Of a stretch of 64,000 nt of DNA, positions 51,491 to 60,703 are shown piece by piece. Every line of letters starts with the position of its first letter. Positions within the stretch are counted from its first letter, which is position 1. Under the pieces are notes generated by a model. It ran no database searches and was not told where the DNA came from. It saw only the letters and a program-made list of their open reading frames with translations. Source of the stretch: Barnesiella sp. WM24 (GTDB lineage: Bacteria; Bacteroidota; Bacteroidia; Bacteroidales; Muribaculaceae); the NCBI RefSeq assembly GCF_004570975.1, contig NZ_SPPC01000008.1, positions 124,001 through 188,000 of the forward strand, in the 5' to 3' direction. The position numbers and the translations under genes were made by a program.

Positions 51491-53200
51491 ATGAATATGG
51501 ATTATACTGATAAAATATCATGTAATATACTTGCGGCAATGCTGATGGAGCATGGCGTAAAGGAAGCTGTCATATCTCCGGGTTCCAGAAACGCACCTAT
51601 GATCGTGGCTCTTGCAAGGAGTGGGGCAATCAGGACGACGGTTGTCATTGACGAGCGTAGTGCGGCATTTATCGCCCTTGGCAAATCAGCCATATCTGAC
51701 TCGCCGGTGGCGCTGCTGTGTACTTCAGGTACTGCCGTGTTAAATTACGCTCCTGCCGTCGCAGAGGCATATTATCGCCAGATTCCGCTCATTGTAATTT
51801 CAGCCGACCGCCCGATGGAGTGGATAGACCAGGACGACAGTCAGACGCTGCGTCAATATGAAGCGCTTGCCCACTATGTCAAGCGCAGCTATAATATACC
51901 GGCTGATTGCAGGGAAGACAATATGCAATGGTATGTAAACAGGGTGGTCAATGATGCTCTTCTGTGTGCCGTGTCGGGACGGAAGGCTCCTGTTCATATC
52001 AATATTCAGCTTGACGAGCCTCTTGACCGTATGGCTTGTCGGCCGGAAGGGAAATGGATGTCTCGCACGATTACACAACTTTCGTCAGCATCACGGATCT
52101 CTGAAGATGACAAAGAGATGCTTGCCCATAAGCTCGCTTCTGCATCAGGGGTGCTTGTCATTGCCGGATTCCATGACCCGGACAGCGGTTTGTCCAAGTC
52201 GCTCGCTTCTCTTGTCGGGCGTGGCAATGTGGCAGTCATGACCGAGCGTATCTCTAATCTGACTGCTCCTGAGGGAATGTTTGTTGACACGATTGACTCC
52301 ACATTAAGCAGCATGAGCGATGAAGAGAAGGTGGCTATGCGCCCTGATATTGTGATAACGCTTGGAGGCGCGATTGTGTCACGCTTTATAAAGCAATATC
52401 TACGCGGAGCTTCGGTCGGTGAGCATTGGCATATTGGCAATACAGAGGCGACAATCGATTGTCTTCGCTCTTTGACGATGAATATAAATATGCCGGCTGA
52501 TTGCTTTTTCAAGGAAATTGTGGAGACGATAAATGATAAGCCGGTGACAGATAGTGATTATGCTTCAAGATGGAGACATTTTGCCCGGCGGGGGATTGAG
52601 TTGCACGACAGATATGTTTCGATGCAGCCGTGGTGTGACCTTACGGCAATGCAGCGTGTGTTTGCTTCGATTCCTGAAGGATGGAACGTGCAGCTGTCCA
52701 ACGGCACAGCAGTGCGTTATGCACAGTTATTCCGTCCGCCTCATGACAATCGGTTTGACTGCAACCGCGGAGTCAGCGGAATTGATGGGTCTTTGTCAAC
52801 AGCGATAGGGGCAGCATCGGTCTATGACGGCGTGACACTGCTTGTCACGGGCGACATGAGCGCACAATATGATATAGGAGCTCTTGCCACACAAGGCATA
52901 ACCCCACAATTCAAGATGATTGTACTCTGTAATGGCGGCGGAGGCATATTCCGGTTTGTAAAAAGCACTTCGCGCTTGCCGGAGCTGGAAGAATATTTTG
53001 TCGTGAACCGCGATTTCCCGTTGAAAAAGCTTGCTGACGCTTATGGGTTCCGCTATTTTGAGGCAAATGACAACGAAAACTTTGACAACAGTTTTGCCGA
53101 CTTTGCGGCAGAGGACAAATTGCCTTGCATTTTTGCCCTCATGACCCCCGGGGAGCTTAGCGGTGATGTCCTTAGTCAATATTTTAAGGTAAAACCGTGA
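51491..53200 (+). CDS. menD: 2-succinyl-5-enolpyruvyl-6-hydroxy-3-cyclohexene-1-carboxylate synthase MenD
   Basis: A 569-residue thiamine diphosphate enzyme that makes SEPHCHC from isochorismate and 2-oxoglutarate in menaquinone synthesis. Motifs are EAVISPGSRNAPMIVA at the N-terminus, CTSGTAVLNYAPAVAEAYY with ISADRPMEW, the cofactor-binding RGVSGIDGSLSTAIGA, GDMSAQYDIGAL and CNGGGGIFRF. No other men genes are nearby. Menaquinone is the main quinone of anaerobic Bacteroidales. Confidence 0.95.
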   Translation: MNMDYTDKISCNILAAMLMEHGVKEAVISPGSRNAPMIVALARSGAIRTTVVIDERSAAFIALGKSAISDSPVALLCTSGTAVLNYAPAVAEAYYRQIPLIVISADRPMEWIDQDDSQTLRQYEALAHYVKRSYNIPADCREDNMQWYVNRVVNDALLCAVSGRKAPVHINIQLDEPLDRMACRPEGKWMSRTITQLSSASRISEDDKEMLAHKLASASGVLVIAGFHDPDSGLSKSLASLVGRGNVAVMTERISNLTAPEGMFVDTIDSTLSSMSDEEKVAMRPDIVITLGGAIVSRFIKQYLRGASVGEHWHIGNTEATIDCLRSLTMNINMPADCFFKEIVETINDKPVTDSDYASRWRHFARRGIELHDRYVSMQPWCDLTAMQRVFASIPEGWNVQLSNGTAVRYAQLFRPPHDNRFDCNRGVSGIDGSLSTAIGAASVYDGVTLLVTGDMSAQYDIGALATQGITPQFKMIVLCNGGGGIFRFVKSTSRLPELEEYFVVNRDFPLKKLADAYGFRYFEANDNENFDNSFADFAAEDKLPCIFALMTPGELSGDVLSQYFKVKP

Positions 53201-53215
53201 AAAATGGCTTGAAAA

Positions 53216-53247
53216 TTTGTGTAAATGAGGAAAAATTAGTTACTTTG
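53216..53247 (+). promoter_or_regulatory. Promoter of the ribosomal protein operon
   Basis: -33 TTTG at 53216-53219, 20 bases, -7 TTACTTTG at 53240-53247 (one mismatch), inside a leader of about 120 bases. Confidence 0.7.
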
Positions 53248-53377
53248 CACACTGTTTTTAGGCTCATCCTGTAAAGTCATTGAGAATGATGCACTTAATG
53301 ATGATATGAGAACTGAGATGGCGGCCTAAGAACGGTAGTGTTAATCAATAACGAACTCAAACGATTAAAAAACAGCC

Positions 53378-53641
53378 ATGTCAAAGATTTGTCAAATCAC
53401 AGGCAAGAAAGCAATGGTGGGCAACAATGTGTCGCACTCAAAGCGCCGCACCAAGCGTAAATTCAATGTTAACCTCTTTGAAAAGAAGTTTTATTGGGTA
53501 GAACAGGATGCATGGATTCGTCTTACCATCTCTGCAGCCGGTCTTCGTACCATCAACAAACTCGGTCTCAACGCAGCACTGCACCATGCAGCCGAAAAGG
53601 GTTATTTAACTGGTAAAGATATTAAATTTTTAGATATATAA
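53378..53641 (+). CDS. rpmB: 50S ribosomal protein bL28
   Basis: An 87-residue bL28 starting [20 protein letters not shown], with the basic [20 protein letters not shown] and the [12 protein letters not shown] segment. It is of typical length for Bacteroidetes. It heads rpmB-rpmG-DUF4295. Confidence 0.97.
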   Translation: MSKICQITGKKAMVGNNVSHSKRRTKRKFNVNLFEKKFYWVEQDAWIRLTISAAGLRTINKLGLNAALHHAAEKGYLTGKDIKFLDI

Positions 53642-53647
53642 CGCACT

Positions 53648-53836
53648 ATGGCAAAGAAAGCTAAAGGTAATAGAGTCCAAGTGATCCTTGAATGCACCGA
53701 GCACAAGGCGAGCGGTATGCCCGGCACTTCTCGTTATATTACTACAAAGAATAGAAAGAATACTACCGACCGCTTGGAGTTGAAGAAGTACAATCCTATC
53801 CTCAAGCGAGTTACTGTACATAAAGAAATCAAATAA
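53648..53836 (+). CDS. rpmG: 50S ribosomal protein bL33
   Basis: A 62-residue bL33 ([20 protein letters not shown]…[20 protein letters not shown]). The zinc-ribbon Cys pairs are not complete (a single ECTEH Cys), so it is a Cys-minus type. It sits six bases after rpmB. Confidence 0.96.
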   Translation: MAKKAKGNRVQVILECTEHKASGMPGTSRYITTKNRKNTTDRLELKKYNPILKRVTVHKEIK

Positions 53837-53849
53837 TACTCCTTAAGAT

Positions 53850-53999
53850 ATGGCAAAGAAAACCGTAGCATCACTTCAAAAAGGTGAAGGACGTACTTAC
53901 AGCAAGGTTATCAAGATGGAGAAGTCTCCCAAGACCGGTGCTTACGTATTTAAAGAAGAAATGGTTCCTAACGAACAGGTTAAGAACGCTCTTAAATAA
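53850..53999 (+). CDS. DUF4295 protein (probable Bacteroidetes ribosomal protein)
   Basis: A 49-residue, basic protein (MAKKTVASLQKGEGRTYSK…VIKMEKSPKTGAYVFKEEM…). DUF4295 is confined to Bacteroidetes and always accompanies rpmB-rpmG; I recall it being assigned to the ribosome of Flavobacterium as bL38, but this is from memory. It sits 13 bases after rpmG and before a strong terminator. In many relatives ftsY follows; here it does not. Confidence 0.9.
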   Translation: MAKKTVASLQKGEGRTYSKVIKMEKSPKTGAYVFKEEMVPNEQVKNALK

Positions 54000-54023
54000 G
54001 CATAATCCAAATTTCTTATATAT

Positions 54024-54057
54024 GCAGGTCGTCAAAACTTGACGACCTGCTTTTTTT
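54024..54057 (+). terminator. Terminator of the ribosomal protein operon
   Basis: GCAGGTCGTCAA and TTGACGACCTGC around three bases, then TTTTTTT. Confidence 0.95.
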
Positions 54058-54304
54058 GTTTTTTCTGTCGGAAATTGAGGTGATGTTGTGTAATGGCTAT
54101 TGTAAGTATCGCCAATGCTTATAGTCAATATCGACTCAATGAATGGGGAGGCGAATATAATGCCGTGTTTTTTATTTGCGGCACTGCCACGAGTAAAATA
54201 TTACATGAAAATTCCGATAGCAGCTATCGGAATTTTCCTTGACATTTATCGTCCGGAAGGCTGGTTCATATTGTTACTTTGCAGAAAAATTAAAAGTTAC
54301 AATT
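54058..54304. other. Intergenic region with a perfect hairpin
   Basis: A perfect stem (54207-54237, GAAAATTCCGATAGC with its complement around one base) lies in the middle. A plus-strand -7-like TTACTTTG (54274-54281) precedes the small membrane-protein gene. No gene was seen. Confidence 0.5.
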
Positions 54305-54469
54305 ATGGAAATAGAAATGTTTTTCTGGATTCTTATCGTAGGCATCTCCATAATAGGAGTGCTTGGATACTTTATTTACACGGTTGATAAACCTCATAGC
54401 AAGAATTTTCATTATATAGATATTGATCACGATGATATCTATTGCGATGATGATGACTGCGAAGAATAA
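54305..54469 (+). CDS. Small membrane protein with acidic tail
   Basis: A 54-residue protein with one membrane helix (MFFWILIVGISIIGVLGYFIY) and an Asp/His-rich C-terminus (HYIDIDHDDIYCDDDDCEE) that could bind metal. A second ATG at 54317 is possible. It overlaps the ThrE N-domain gene, suggesting coupling, and was too short for routine calling. Confidence 0.55.
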   Translation: MEIEMFFWILIVGISIIGVLGYFIYTVDKPHSKNFHYIDIDHDDIYCDDDDCEE

Positions 54470-55238
54470 ATCACATGTATGCGCGGCTGACGCAAGCCGT
54501 TTTTTAGCAAATTACTCTGCCTATCTATGGGGATACGGGGCAACTTGCATAAGGATAACAAAGAATGTCAACCGCATGGCGGAGAGTCTTGGGTATCGTG
54601 CCGACATAACGATTCTGCCGAAGCATGTAGCCGTAGCCCTTACTGACGAGACCTCAGGTGAATACGCCCATTACACATGCTCAATCAAGAGCTTGCCGAT
54701 CAGTTATCTCGCCAATACCGGCATGAGTAAACTCAGCTGGGACGTGGCGGAAGGGAAAGTTGATATAGCCTGCGCGGAAAAGGTGATGGGCAGGATTTTC
54801 AGGACTCCACTGATGAGTGTGTGGCATGTCATGTGTCTTGTTGTGCTGGCAAATGCCGCTTTCTGCCGTCTGTTTGGTGGTGACCCGATAGCGATGGCGA
54901 TAGTCGGGTTTGCAACGTTGCTCGGCTATTCAATAAAAAACATCTGTCTGAAACATGGTGTCGATGTCAGGGCTATGGTACTTCTGTCGTCATTTGTCTC
55001 CGCAATTGTAGGAAGTGCGGGATATGTATTCGGCATAACGTCCACCCCTGAAATTGCTTTAGGAACAAGTGTGTTGTATCTCATTCCGGGCATACCGTAT
55101 ATAAATTCTGTAAGCGACATGATTGACGGACATTATCTGTGTTTTTTCAGCCGGACAATGCAGGCGGTAGTGCTTACATGCTGTATAGCCTCAGGTCTTA
55201 CACTTGCTTTCATGATAATGAACATAAAGATTTTCTGA
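54453..55238 (+). CDS. Threonine/serine exporter, N-terminal-domain subunit (ThrE/DUF1212)
   Basis: A membrane protein of about 260 residues. The soluble N-terminal part (FLANYSAYLWGYGATCIRITKNVNRMAESLG…) is followed by five or six helices and the LGTSVLYLIPGIPYINSVSDMIDGHY signature. It matches the N-terminal half of ThrE exporters, which is split from the C-terminal half here. The exact start among three ATGs at 54447-54455 is uncertain; all overlap the preceding gene. Confidence 0.85.
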   Translation: MTAKNKSHVCAADASRFLANYSAYLWGYGATCIRITKNVNRMAESLGYRADITILPKHVAVALTDETSGEYAHYTCSIKSLPISYLANTGMSKLSWDVAEGKVDIACAEKVMGRIFRTPLMSVWHVMCLVVLANAAFCRLFGGDPIAMAIVGFATLLGYSIKNICLKHGVDVRAMVLLSSFVSAIVGSAGYVFGITSTPEIALGTSVLYLIPGIPYINSVSDMIDGHYLCFFSRTMQAVVLTCCIASGLTLAFMIMNIKIF

Positions 55239-55242
55239 GTCA

Positions 55243-55728
55243 ATGGAAATATTTGTAAAAATAATTGAGGATGCAGTGTTTGCCGCAATTGCCGCCATCG
55301 GATTTTCAGCAATAAGCAATCCTCCAAAAGTCGCGTTCAAGTATTGTGCTCTTATTGCCGCTGTCGGACATGCCTTGCGCTATTGTCTTACTACGTTATG
55401 GGGCATGCACCTTGTATGGGGAAGCTTCATCAGCGCATTTGTCATAGGGTGTCTTGCAATTTATTTTGCCCCGAAGGTAAAGTGTCCGCCTGAGACATTT
55501 GCCTATCCGTCGCTGCTTCCGATGATTCCTGGTATATATGCCTATAAATCACTTCAGGCATTTCTGATGCTACTCGGAAGAGGAAGTGAAGAAGAATTTA
55601 CTCATTACGCCTATCTGCTACAGTTTAATGGACTGACATGTGTTCTTGTAGTGTTTGCAATGGTGCTTGGGCAGATGATTCCGATATTCCTGTTCAAACG
55701 GAAATCATTTAGTGCCACGCGAGGTTAA
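55243..55728 (+). CDS. Threonine/serine exporter, C-terminal-domain subunit (DUF3815)
   Basis: A 161-residue membrane protein with about four helices and the family signatures AAIGFSAISNPPK, GHALRYCLTTLWGM and ETFAYPSLLPMIPGIYAYKS. It should combine with the preceding gene product to form a complete amino-acid exporter. It starts four bases after the preceding stop. Confidence 0.88.
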   Translation: MEIFVKIIEDAVFAAIAAIGFSAISNPPKVAFKYCALIAAVGHALRYCLTTLWGMHLVWGSFISAFVIGCLAIYFAPKVKCPPETFAYPSLLPMIPGIYAYKSLQAFLMLLGRGSEEEFTHYAYLLQFNGLTCVLVVFAMVLGQMIPIFLFKRKSFSATRG

Positions 55729-55743
55729 GACAGCTAAAATACT

Positions 55744-55751
55744 TATATTTG
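55744..55751 (+). promoter_or_regulatory. -7 box upstream of the lipoprotein gene
   Basis: Perfect TATATTTG, 29 bases before the start codon. No clear -33 element. Confidence 0.45.
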
Positions 55752-55779
55752 CAATTCATCACAAAGAAAAAAAATCCTT

Positions 55780-56817
55780 ATGCTGCCAAATCATGTGTCG
55801 ATACTGTCAATTGCAGCCATGACATTATTTATGTCATGTGGCAATCGACATAAATGTAATGTTTCCGACTCGTCAGATGTCTGCACGGAGGTGAGGCAGC
55901 CACTTTCTGATTCTCTATCCATGCGTGGTGTGTGGGATTATTATCCTCAGTCGGCAAAAACCGTGTCATTGACTTTAAGCGCCGTGACGGAATCGGCATT
56001 TGACGATGGCTGTTACAAAATATCGGCAATTGACGACCCCGCGTCGCCGGATGATATGGATGTCACGCCATCATATTCAAAAATCATAGACACGGATGAC
56101 AGATATGAACAAACTGTGATACTGAATTTAGGCAGTCATCTGCCGGCAGGACGATACCGAGTGGTTAGGCTGGGTACAAGTACAATATGTGACACCCTTT
56201 ATGCAGATTTCGAGATAGTTGACAAAAAGGGAGTGAAACGTATAAAAGATATTATTTCCGACTATTTTATAAACAAAGATACCGAGCGGAATGATACAGT
56301 CTTGTCTAATGTCTATAGCTTTGGAATCATAAATGACACCATTGATGTGGATTTAAGTCATGATTCGCCCTGTCTGCGGGCGATGTTTTATCGAGATGTC
56401 GTGAGCTACTCAGCCCTAAAGTTTACCGGACCGACACACCCGGCGGTTTATACCGGACTGGTAGTCACCGATACACTCGGGGTCAGCATGTCGACTGTGT
56501 TGCCGGTATATCCCGATACGGTAAACGAGGTTGAGTTTGTAATCCACAACAATAGCGGAAAAGAACTTAATTACGGTACTCCCTATACTATAGCGCGTCT
56601 TGTCGATGGCAGATGGACGAAATTATATCAGAATAGTGTATGGGATATGCCGCTTTTCATGATTTCATCCGGAGGCAGTTCAGAGTTAATGACGGCGACG
56701 TTGCTGCGCCCTTTGAATGAAATAGTCCCGGGAGAATATTTGATATATAAAGATGTGAATTTTGCAGGCGAGCGAGAGTCAGGATGGACTATCAGCGCCC
56801 GCTTTTCAATAAGATAG
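55780..56817 (+). CDS. Lipoprotein with C-terminal Ig-like domain
   Basis: A 345-residue protein with a lipoprotein signal peptide (lipobox LFMSC, Cys near residue 20). The rest is beta-rich: an N-terminal region with PAGRYRVVRLG and a C-terminal bacterial Ig-like (Big_14 type) domain (~235-345) with VEFVIHNNSGKELNYGTPYTIARL and GEYLIYKDVNF. It should sit in the periplasm or outer membrane. Function is unknown. It precedes a LysR gene by three bases. Confidence 0.75.
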   Translation: MLPNHVSILSIAAMTLFMSCGNRHKCNVSDSSDVCTEVRQPLSDSLSMRGVWDYYPQSAKTVSLTLSAVTESAFDDGCYKISAIDDPASPDDMDVTPSYSKIIDTDDRYEQTVILNLGSHLPAGRYRVVRLGTSTICDTLYADFEIVDKKGVKRIKDIISDYFINKDTERNDTVLSNVYSFGIINDTIDVDLSHDSPCLRAMFYRDVVSYSALKFTGPTHPAVYTGLVVTDTLGVSMSTVLPVYPDTVNEVEFVIHNNSGKELNYGTPYTIARLVDGRWTKLYQNSVWDMPLFMISSGGSSELMTATLLRPLNEIVPGEYLIYKDVNFAGERESGWTISARFSIR

Positions 56818-56820
56818 ATT

Positions 56821-57723
56821 ATGGAATTAAGACAATTGAGATATTTCGTAAAGACAGCCGAGACACTGAACTTTTCAGAGGCGGCAAAATCGCTATATGT
56901 CACACAGAGCACTTTGTCTCAGCAGATAAGGCAGCTTGAAGCAGAACTTGGAATCGCCCTTTTTGAACGTAACAGCCATAGCGTTATGCTCACAGAGGCA
57001 GGTGAGCATCTACTTGCCCAGGCTATTGACGCGATAACGTCGGCCGACACCTGCGTGACTAAGATAAATGACCTGAAACAGATGCAGACGGGTACACTGA
57101 ACATCGGTGTGACATATTCCTTCAGCCCTATATTGACAGAGCCGCTGATCACATTTATGAAGCATTATCCCAATGTGAAATTGAATATATATTATAAGAC
57201 CGTTGATGAACTGATGGTGATGCTTGCAAGACATCAGGTAGATTTTGTACTTGCATTCAAGCCGATGGAAGTAGGGGAGGATATTGAGTTTCACACACTG
57301 TTTGACAGTCGCCTTTCTGTGATAATGCGCGAAGGACACCGCTTGAGCTGCCACGAGTCTCTGTCGCTTGAAGACATTAAGAACTGTGATTTTGCGTTGC
57401 CGATGAGAGGCATGCAGGCGCGTAACAAGTTATCGGCAATCATAGGTGATGATATTTCAAAACTCAATGTCAGGGCTGAGCTTAACGAGGTAAACATATT
57501 GCTCCAGCTTATTCAGTCGACTGATATTGTGACAATACTTACTGAAGCTACATTGCACGGGCACAGCGGGATAAAGAACATCCCGCTCAATGTCAGAGGA
57601 AGTGACATGGCGGGATGTGTGCATATGCTGAAAAACTCTTACCGCAAGCATTCTGCGAGCGTTTTTCTCCGGATGCTCAGCGAGTCAAATGCGGTGCGTC
57701 AACGAGTCAGCGAGTGGCTTTAA
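56821..57723 (+). CDS. LysR-family transcriptional regulator
   Basis: A 300-residue LysR protein. The N-terminal winged helix (MELRQLRYFVKTAETLNFSEAAKSLYVTQ…STLSQQIRQLEAELGIALFER) is followed by a substrate-binding domain (~90-295). It most resembles CynR-type members. The likely target is not adjacent as a divergent gene; the preceding lipoprotein is cotranscribed. It overlaps kdsA by four bases, tail to tail. Confidence 0.9.
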   Translation: MELRQLRYFVKTAETLNFSEAAKSLYVTQSTLSQQIRQLEAELGIALFERNSHSVMLTEAGEHLLAQAIDAITSADTCVTKINDLKQMQTGTLNIGVTYSFSPILTEPLITFMKHYPNVKLNIYYKTVDELMVMLARHQVDFVLAFKPMEVGEDIEFHTLFDSRLSVIMREGHRLSCHESLSLEDIKNCDFALPMRGMQARNKLSAIIGDDISKLNVRAELNEVNILLQLIQSTDIVTILTEATLHGHSGIKNIPLNVRGSDMAGCVHMLKNSYRKHSASVFLRMLSESNAVRQRVSEWL

Positions 57724-58529
57724 AAGCGATTGATTGCCGCGCGTATTTCTGACAGTCTGTCGAGCAGCTCCGGCAGCTGATGCAAAGGAAGCATGTTGGC
57801 TCCGTCGCTTTTTGCCTTTGAAGGCTCCGGATGAGTCTCGATAAACAGTCCGTCGACACCGACGGCAATTCCTGCGCGTGCGATGGTCTCAATCAGGTCG
57901 GGGCGTCCGCCGGTGACTCCGGCAGGCTGGTTGGGTTGTTGAAGCGAATGTGTGGCATCAAGGATTACCGGCACTCCAAGTTTTTGCATTGTGGGAATAC
58001 CGCGGTAGTCCACAATAAGGTCGGTATAGCCAAATGTGGTGCCTCTTTCGGTGATTGCTACTTGATTGTTGCCGGCGTCAATAACTTTCTTTACGGCATG
58101 CTCCATTGCTTCCGGTGATAAGAACTGTCCTTTCTTTATATTAACCATTTTTCCGGTCTTGGCTGCGGCAACAAGCAGGTCGGTCTGTCGGCAAAGGAAC
58201 GCTGGAATCTGTAGGATATCTACATAATCGGCGGCGAGTGAGGCTTCCGTTTCTGTGTGTATATCAGTCACGACAGGGATGTTATACGTCTCTTTTACCT
58301 TGCGCAGTATTTCAAGCGCCTTTATGTCGCCGATTCCGGTAAATGAGTCAATACGGGAGCGGTTGGCTTTTTTGTAAGAGCCTTTGAATACATAAGGAAT
58401 GTCGAGCTTTGAAGTTATTTCATTTATGTTGCCGGCTATATCCATAGCCATTTGCTCTCCTTCGATGACACATGGCCCTGCGAGAAGAAAGAAATTGTTT
58501 TTGTCAGATGACTTTAAATATTGAATCAT
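57720..58529 (-). CDS. kdsA: 3-deoxy-8-phosphooctulonate synthase
   Basis: A 269-residue KDO-8-phosphate synthase that condenses PEP and arabinose-5-phosphate for lipid A core synthesis. Motifs are AGPCVIEGEQMAMDIA at the start, FKGSYKKANRSRIDSFTG near residue 48, and the IPAFLCRQTDLL, ITERGTTFGYTDL and DATHSLQQPNQ segments. The Cys in ITERG…-type metal enzymes is not evident, so the metal-independent form is possible. Confidence 0.95.
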   Translation of the reverse strand: MIQYLKSSDKNNFFLLAGPCVIEGEQMAMDIAGNINEITSKLDIPYVFKGSYKKANRSRIDSFTGIGDIKALEILRKVKETYNIPVVTDIHTETEASLAADYVDILQIPAFLCRQTDLLVAAAKTGKMVNIKKGQFLSPEAMEHAVKKVIDAGNNQVAITERGTTFGYTDLIVDYRGIPTMQKLGVPVILDATHSLQQPNQPAGVTGGRPDLIETIARAGIAVGVDGLFIETHPEPSKAKSDGANMLPLHQLPELLDRLSEIRAAINRF

Positions 58530-58606
58530 TGATGTCGTGATTTTAAGTTAAAGCAATTTATTGTTGTACTGCAGCTGCGCTCAAATGCGACAGCTTATCG
58601 GGCTGT

Positions 58607-59329
58607 CTATTTATGAACCATACTTAATTGGTTGATAATATGAAATGTGTCGCAGGCTACAAGTGCGGCGGTCTCTGTGCGAAGGCGGTTGTCGCCTAAT
58701 GTCACCGGTATATAGCCGTCATCAAGAACCGCCTTAATCTCATTAAGATCAAAGTCGCCCTCAGGACCAATCAGGATTATCACACTTTTACTTGACACAC
58801 TATATTCCCCTGCAAGCAGGCGGCGTGGAATAGCCGGGTCACAATAGGCTATAAACCGCTGGTCAGCAGTAAATTTTGATATGAAATCATTTAGAGGAGT
58901 CATGGCGACAATCTCCGGCAACCGCGCCTTTAGCGATTGCTTCATGGCAGAAACGGCAATACGTTGCAACCGCTCGATTTTAATCTCCTTGCGTTCGGAG
59001 TGCCGACACAAGACAGGAACTATACGGTTGACTCCTATTTCGGTAAGCTTTTCCGTAAGCCACTCCATGCGGTCCATATTTTTAGTGGGGGCTACAGCTA
59101 CTGTTATGTCAGTCTGCCATGCCTGCTCCACTTGTATCTTGCTCTCGATAGCCACTGAAGCGTGACGGGGATCATCGCTCAGCAAGCGGCAGCTGTATCT
59201 GTAGCCCTTACCGTCAATTGCCTCTATCAGCGAGCCGGGGCGTGTACGAAGCACCTTTATGCAATGGCGGGCCTCGTCTTCAGGGAGCATCTGTTTGTCC
59301 TCTATGTCAGGCGCATAAAACTGTATCAT
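58607..59329 (-). CDS. rsmE: 16S rRNA (uracil1498-N3)-methyltransferase
   Basis: A 240-residue SPOUT methyltransferase. It has an N-terminal PUA-like domain (ARHCIKVLRTRPGSLIEAIDGKG) and the knot motifs LIGPEGDF and VTLGDNRLRTETAAL. It methylates U1498 of 16S rRNA. Its start overlaps the permease stop as ATGA. Confidence 0.94.
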   Translation of the reverse strand: MIQFYAPDIEDKQMLPEDEARHCIKVLRTRPGSLIEAIDGKGYRYSCRLLSDDPRHASVAIESKIQVEQAWQTDITVAVAPTKNMDRMEWLTEKLTEIGVNRIVPVLCRHSERKEIKIERLQRIAVSAMKQSLKARLPEIVAMTPLNDFISKFTADQRFIAYCDPAIPRRLLAGEYSVSSKSVIILIGPEGDFDLNEIKAVLDDGYIPVTLGDNRLRTETAALVACDTFHIINQLSMVHK

Positions 59330-60669
59330 GGCAATTGTTTATTCTTGATTGACACAAATCCGTCACCGCCGTCGCCGTCAATGTCGGCGGCTGTTTCGCG
59401 GTCGACATCAGGATGCTTGTCACGGTCATGAAATATCAGCATAAACAACACGGCAATAACTAACGCGTAAGCGGCAAATATAAGCCACGATGTGTGCCAT
59501 CCGGAAATTATCGCATCATTCTCGGTCTGGGAATAAACGAAGTGGTCAATTACCTTTTGCGCACACAATGTACCGATAGTCGCACCCACACCGTTGGTCA
59601 TAAGCATGAATAGTCCCTGGGCGCTGGACCTGAGCTGAGACGAGGTCTTGCTGTTTACATACAGGGAACCTGACACATTGAAAAAATCAAATGCAATACC
59701 GTAGACAATCATTGAGAGAATGAACAGCCACACTCCGTCACCCGGGTTGCCTATGCCGAAGAACCCAAAACGCAGCGCCCATGCAAACATAGACATAAGC
59801 ATGACTACTTTAATGCCGAATCGCTTCAGGAAAAACGGTATGAGAAGTATACACAGTGTCTCGCTCATCTGCGACAAGGATATCAGTGCGTTTGCGTTGT
59901 GTACGCCCCAGTCATCGGCATACTCGGGGATTGAGCCGAATGCCTGTATAAACGGGTTGGCAAATCCGTTAGTAATCTGCAATGCCACACCAAGCAACAT
60001 TGAGAAGATGAAGAATATTGCCATCTGCTTCTGCTTGAAGAGGGTGAATGCACGCAATCCGAATATGTCAATGAATCCGGTTGCCTTCTTATTGCGGTCA
60101 ACAGGACATGCGGGCATGAGCAACGCGTAAAACACCATTACGAGGCTTAACACGCCGGATGTGATCAGCTGGGCATAAGTGTTCTGATAGCCGGTAAAAT
60201 TGACAAAGAGCATAGAGATGATAAATCCTACTGTGCCAAGAGTTCGTATCGGTGGAAAGTGTTTTATAGTGTCAAGACCGGCTTTCTCAAGTGCGCTATA
60301 TGCTACTGAGTTAGTCAACCCTATTGTCGGCATGAAAAATCCGACCGACAGTGCATATAGGGTGAACAGGATTCCGAATTGCGGTGTGTCACCCGCGCTC
60401 ATTCCGTACAATCCGGCAGAAAGCATGAATCCTCCTGCAAGAAGATGACACAAAGAGAGGGTCTTCTGGGCAGGAATCCATCGGTCGGCGATTATGCCTA
60501 TCAATGCCGGCATAAATAGCGACACAATACCCTGGATTGCATAAAAGATGCCGATATTGCCGGCAAGACCGACCTTTGACAGATAGCTGCCAAGAGATGT
60601 CAGGTATGCACCCCATACGGCAAACTCTATGAACGTAAGCAGTGCAAGTTTGATTTTAATTCCTTTCAT
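59326..60669 (-). CDS. Nucleoside:H+ symporter, MFS type
   Basis: A 447-residue twelve-helix permease of the nucleoside/proton symporter family (NupG/XapB type). Helix 1 has ALLTFIEFAVWGAYLTSLGSY; others include GIIADRWIPAQK and GIAFDFFNVSGSLYVN. The ATG at 60667-60669 is preferred, because upstream codons overlap the adjacent gene. An Asp-rich C-terminal tail follows the last helix. Confidence 0.88.
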   Translation of the reverse strand: MKGIKIKLALLTFIEFAVWGAYLTSLGSYLSKVGLAGNIGIFYAIQGIVSLFMPALIGIIADRWIPAQKTLSLCHLLAGGFMLSAGLYGMSAGDTPQFGILFTLYALSVGFFMPTIGLTNSVAYSALEKAGLDTIKHFPPIRTLGTVGFIISMLFVNFTGYQNTYAQLITSGVLSLVMVFYALLMPACPVDRNKKATGFIDIFGLRAFTLFKQKQMAIFFIFSMLLGVALQITNGFANPFIQAFGSIPEYADDWGVHNANALISLSQMSETLCILLIPFFLKRFGIKVVMLMSMFAWALRFGFFGIGNPGDGVWLFILSMIVYGIAFDFFNVSGSLYVNSKTSSQLRSSAQGLFMLMTNGVGATIGTLCAQKVIDHFVYSQTENDAIISGWHTSWLIFAAYALVIAVLFMLIFHDRDKHPDVDRETAADIDGDGGDGFVSIKNKQLP

Positions 60670-60703
60670 TGTTTTTATGATATGAGTTCGGTTATTGCTG
60701 CAA

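Noticed and set aside
54207-54237. Hairpin as a second operon terminator
   Set aside because: It is a perfect stem but has no T run and follows a strong terminator already; its role is unclear.
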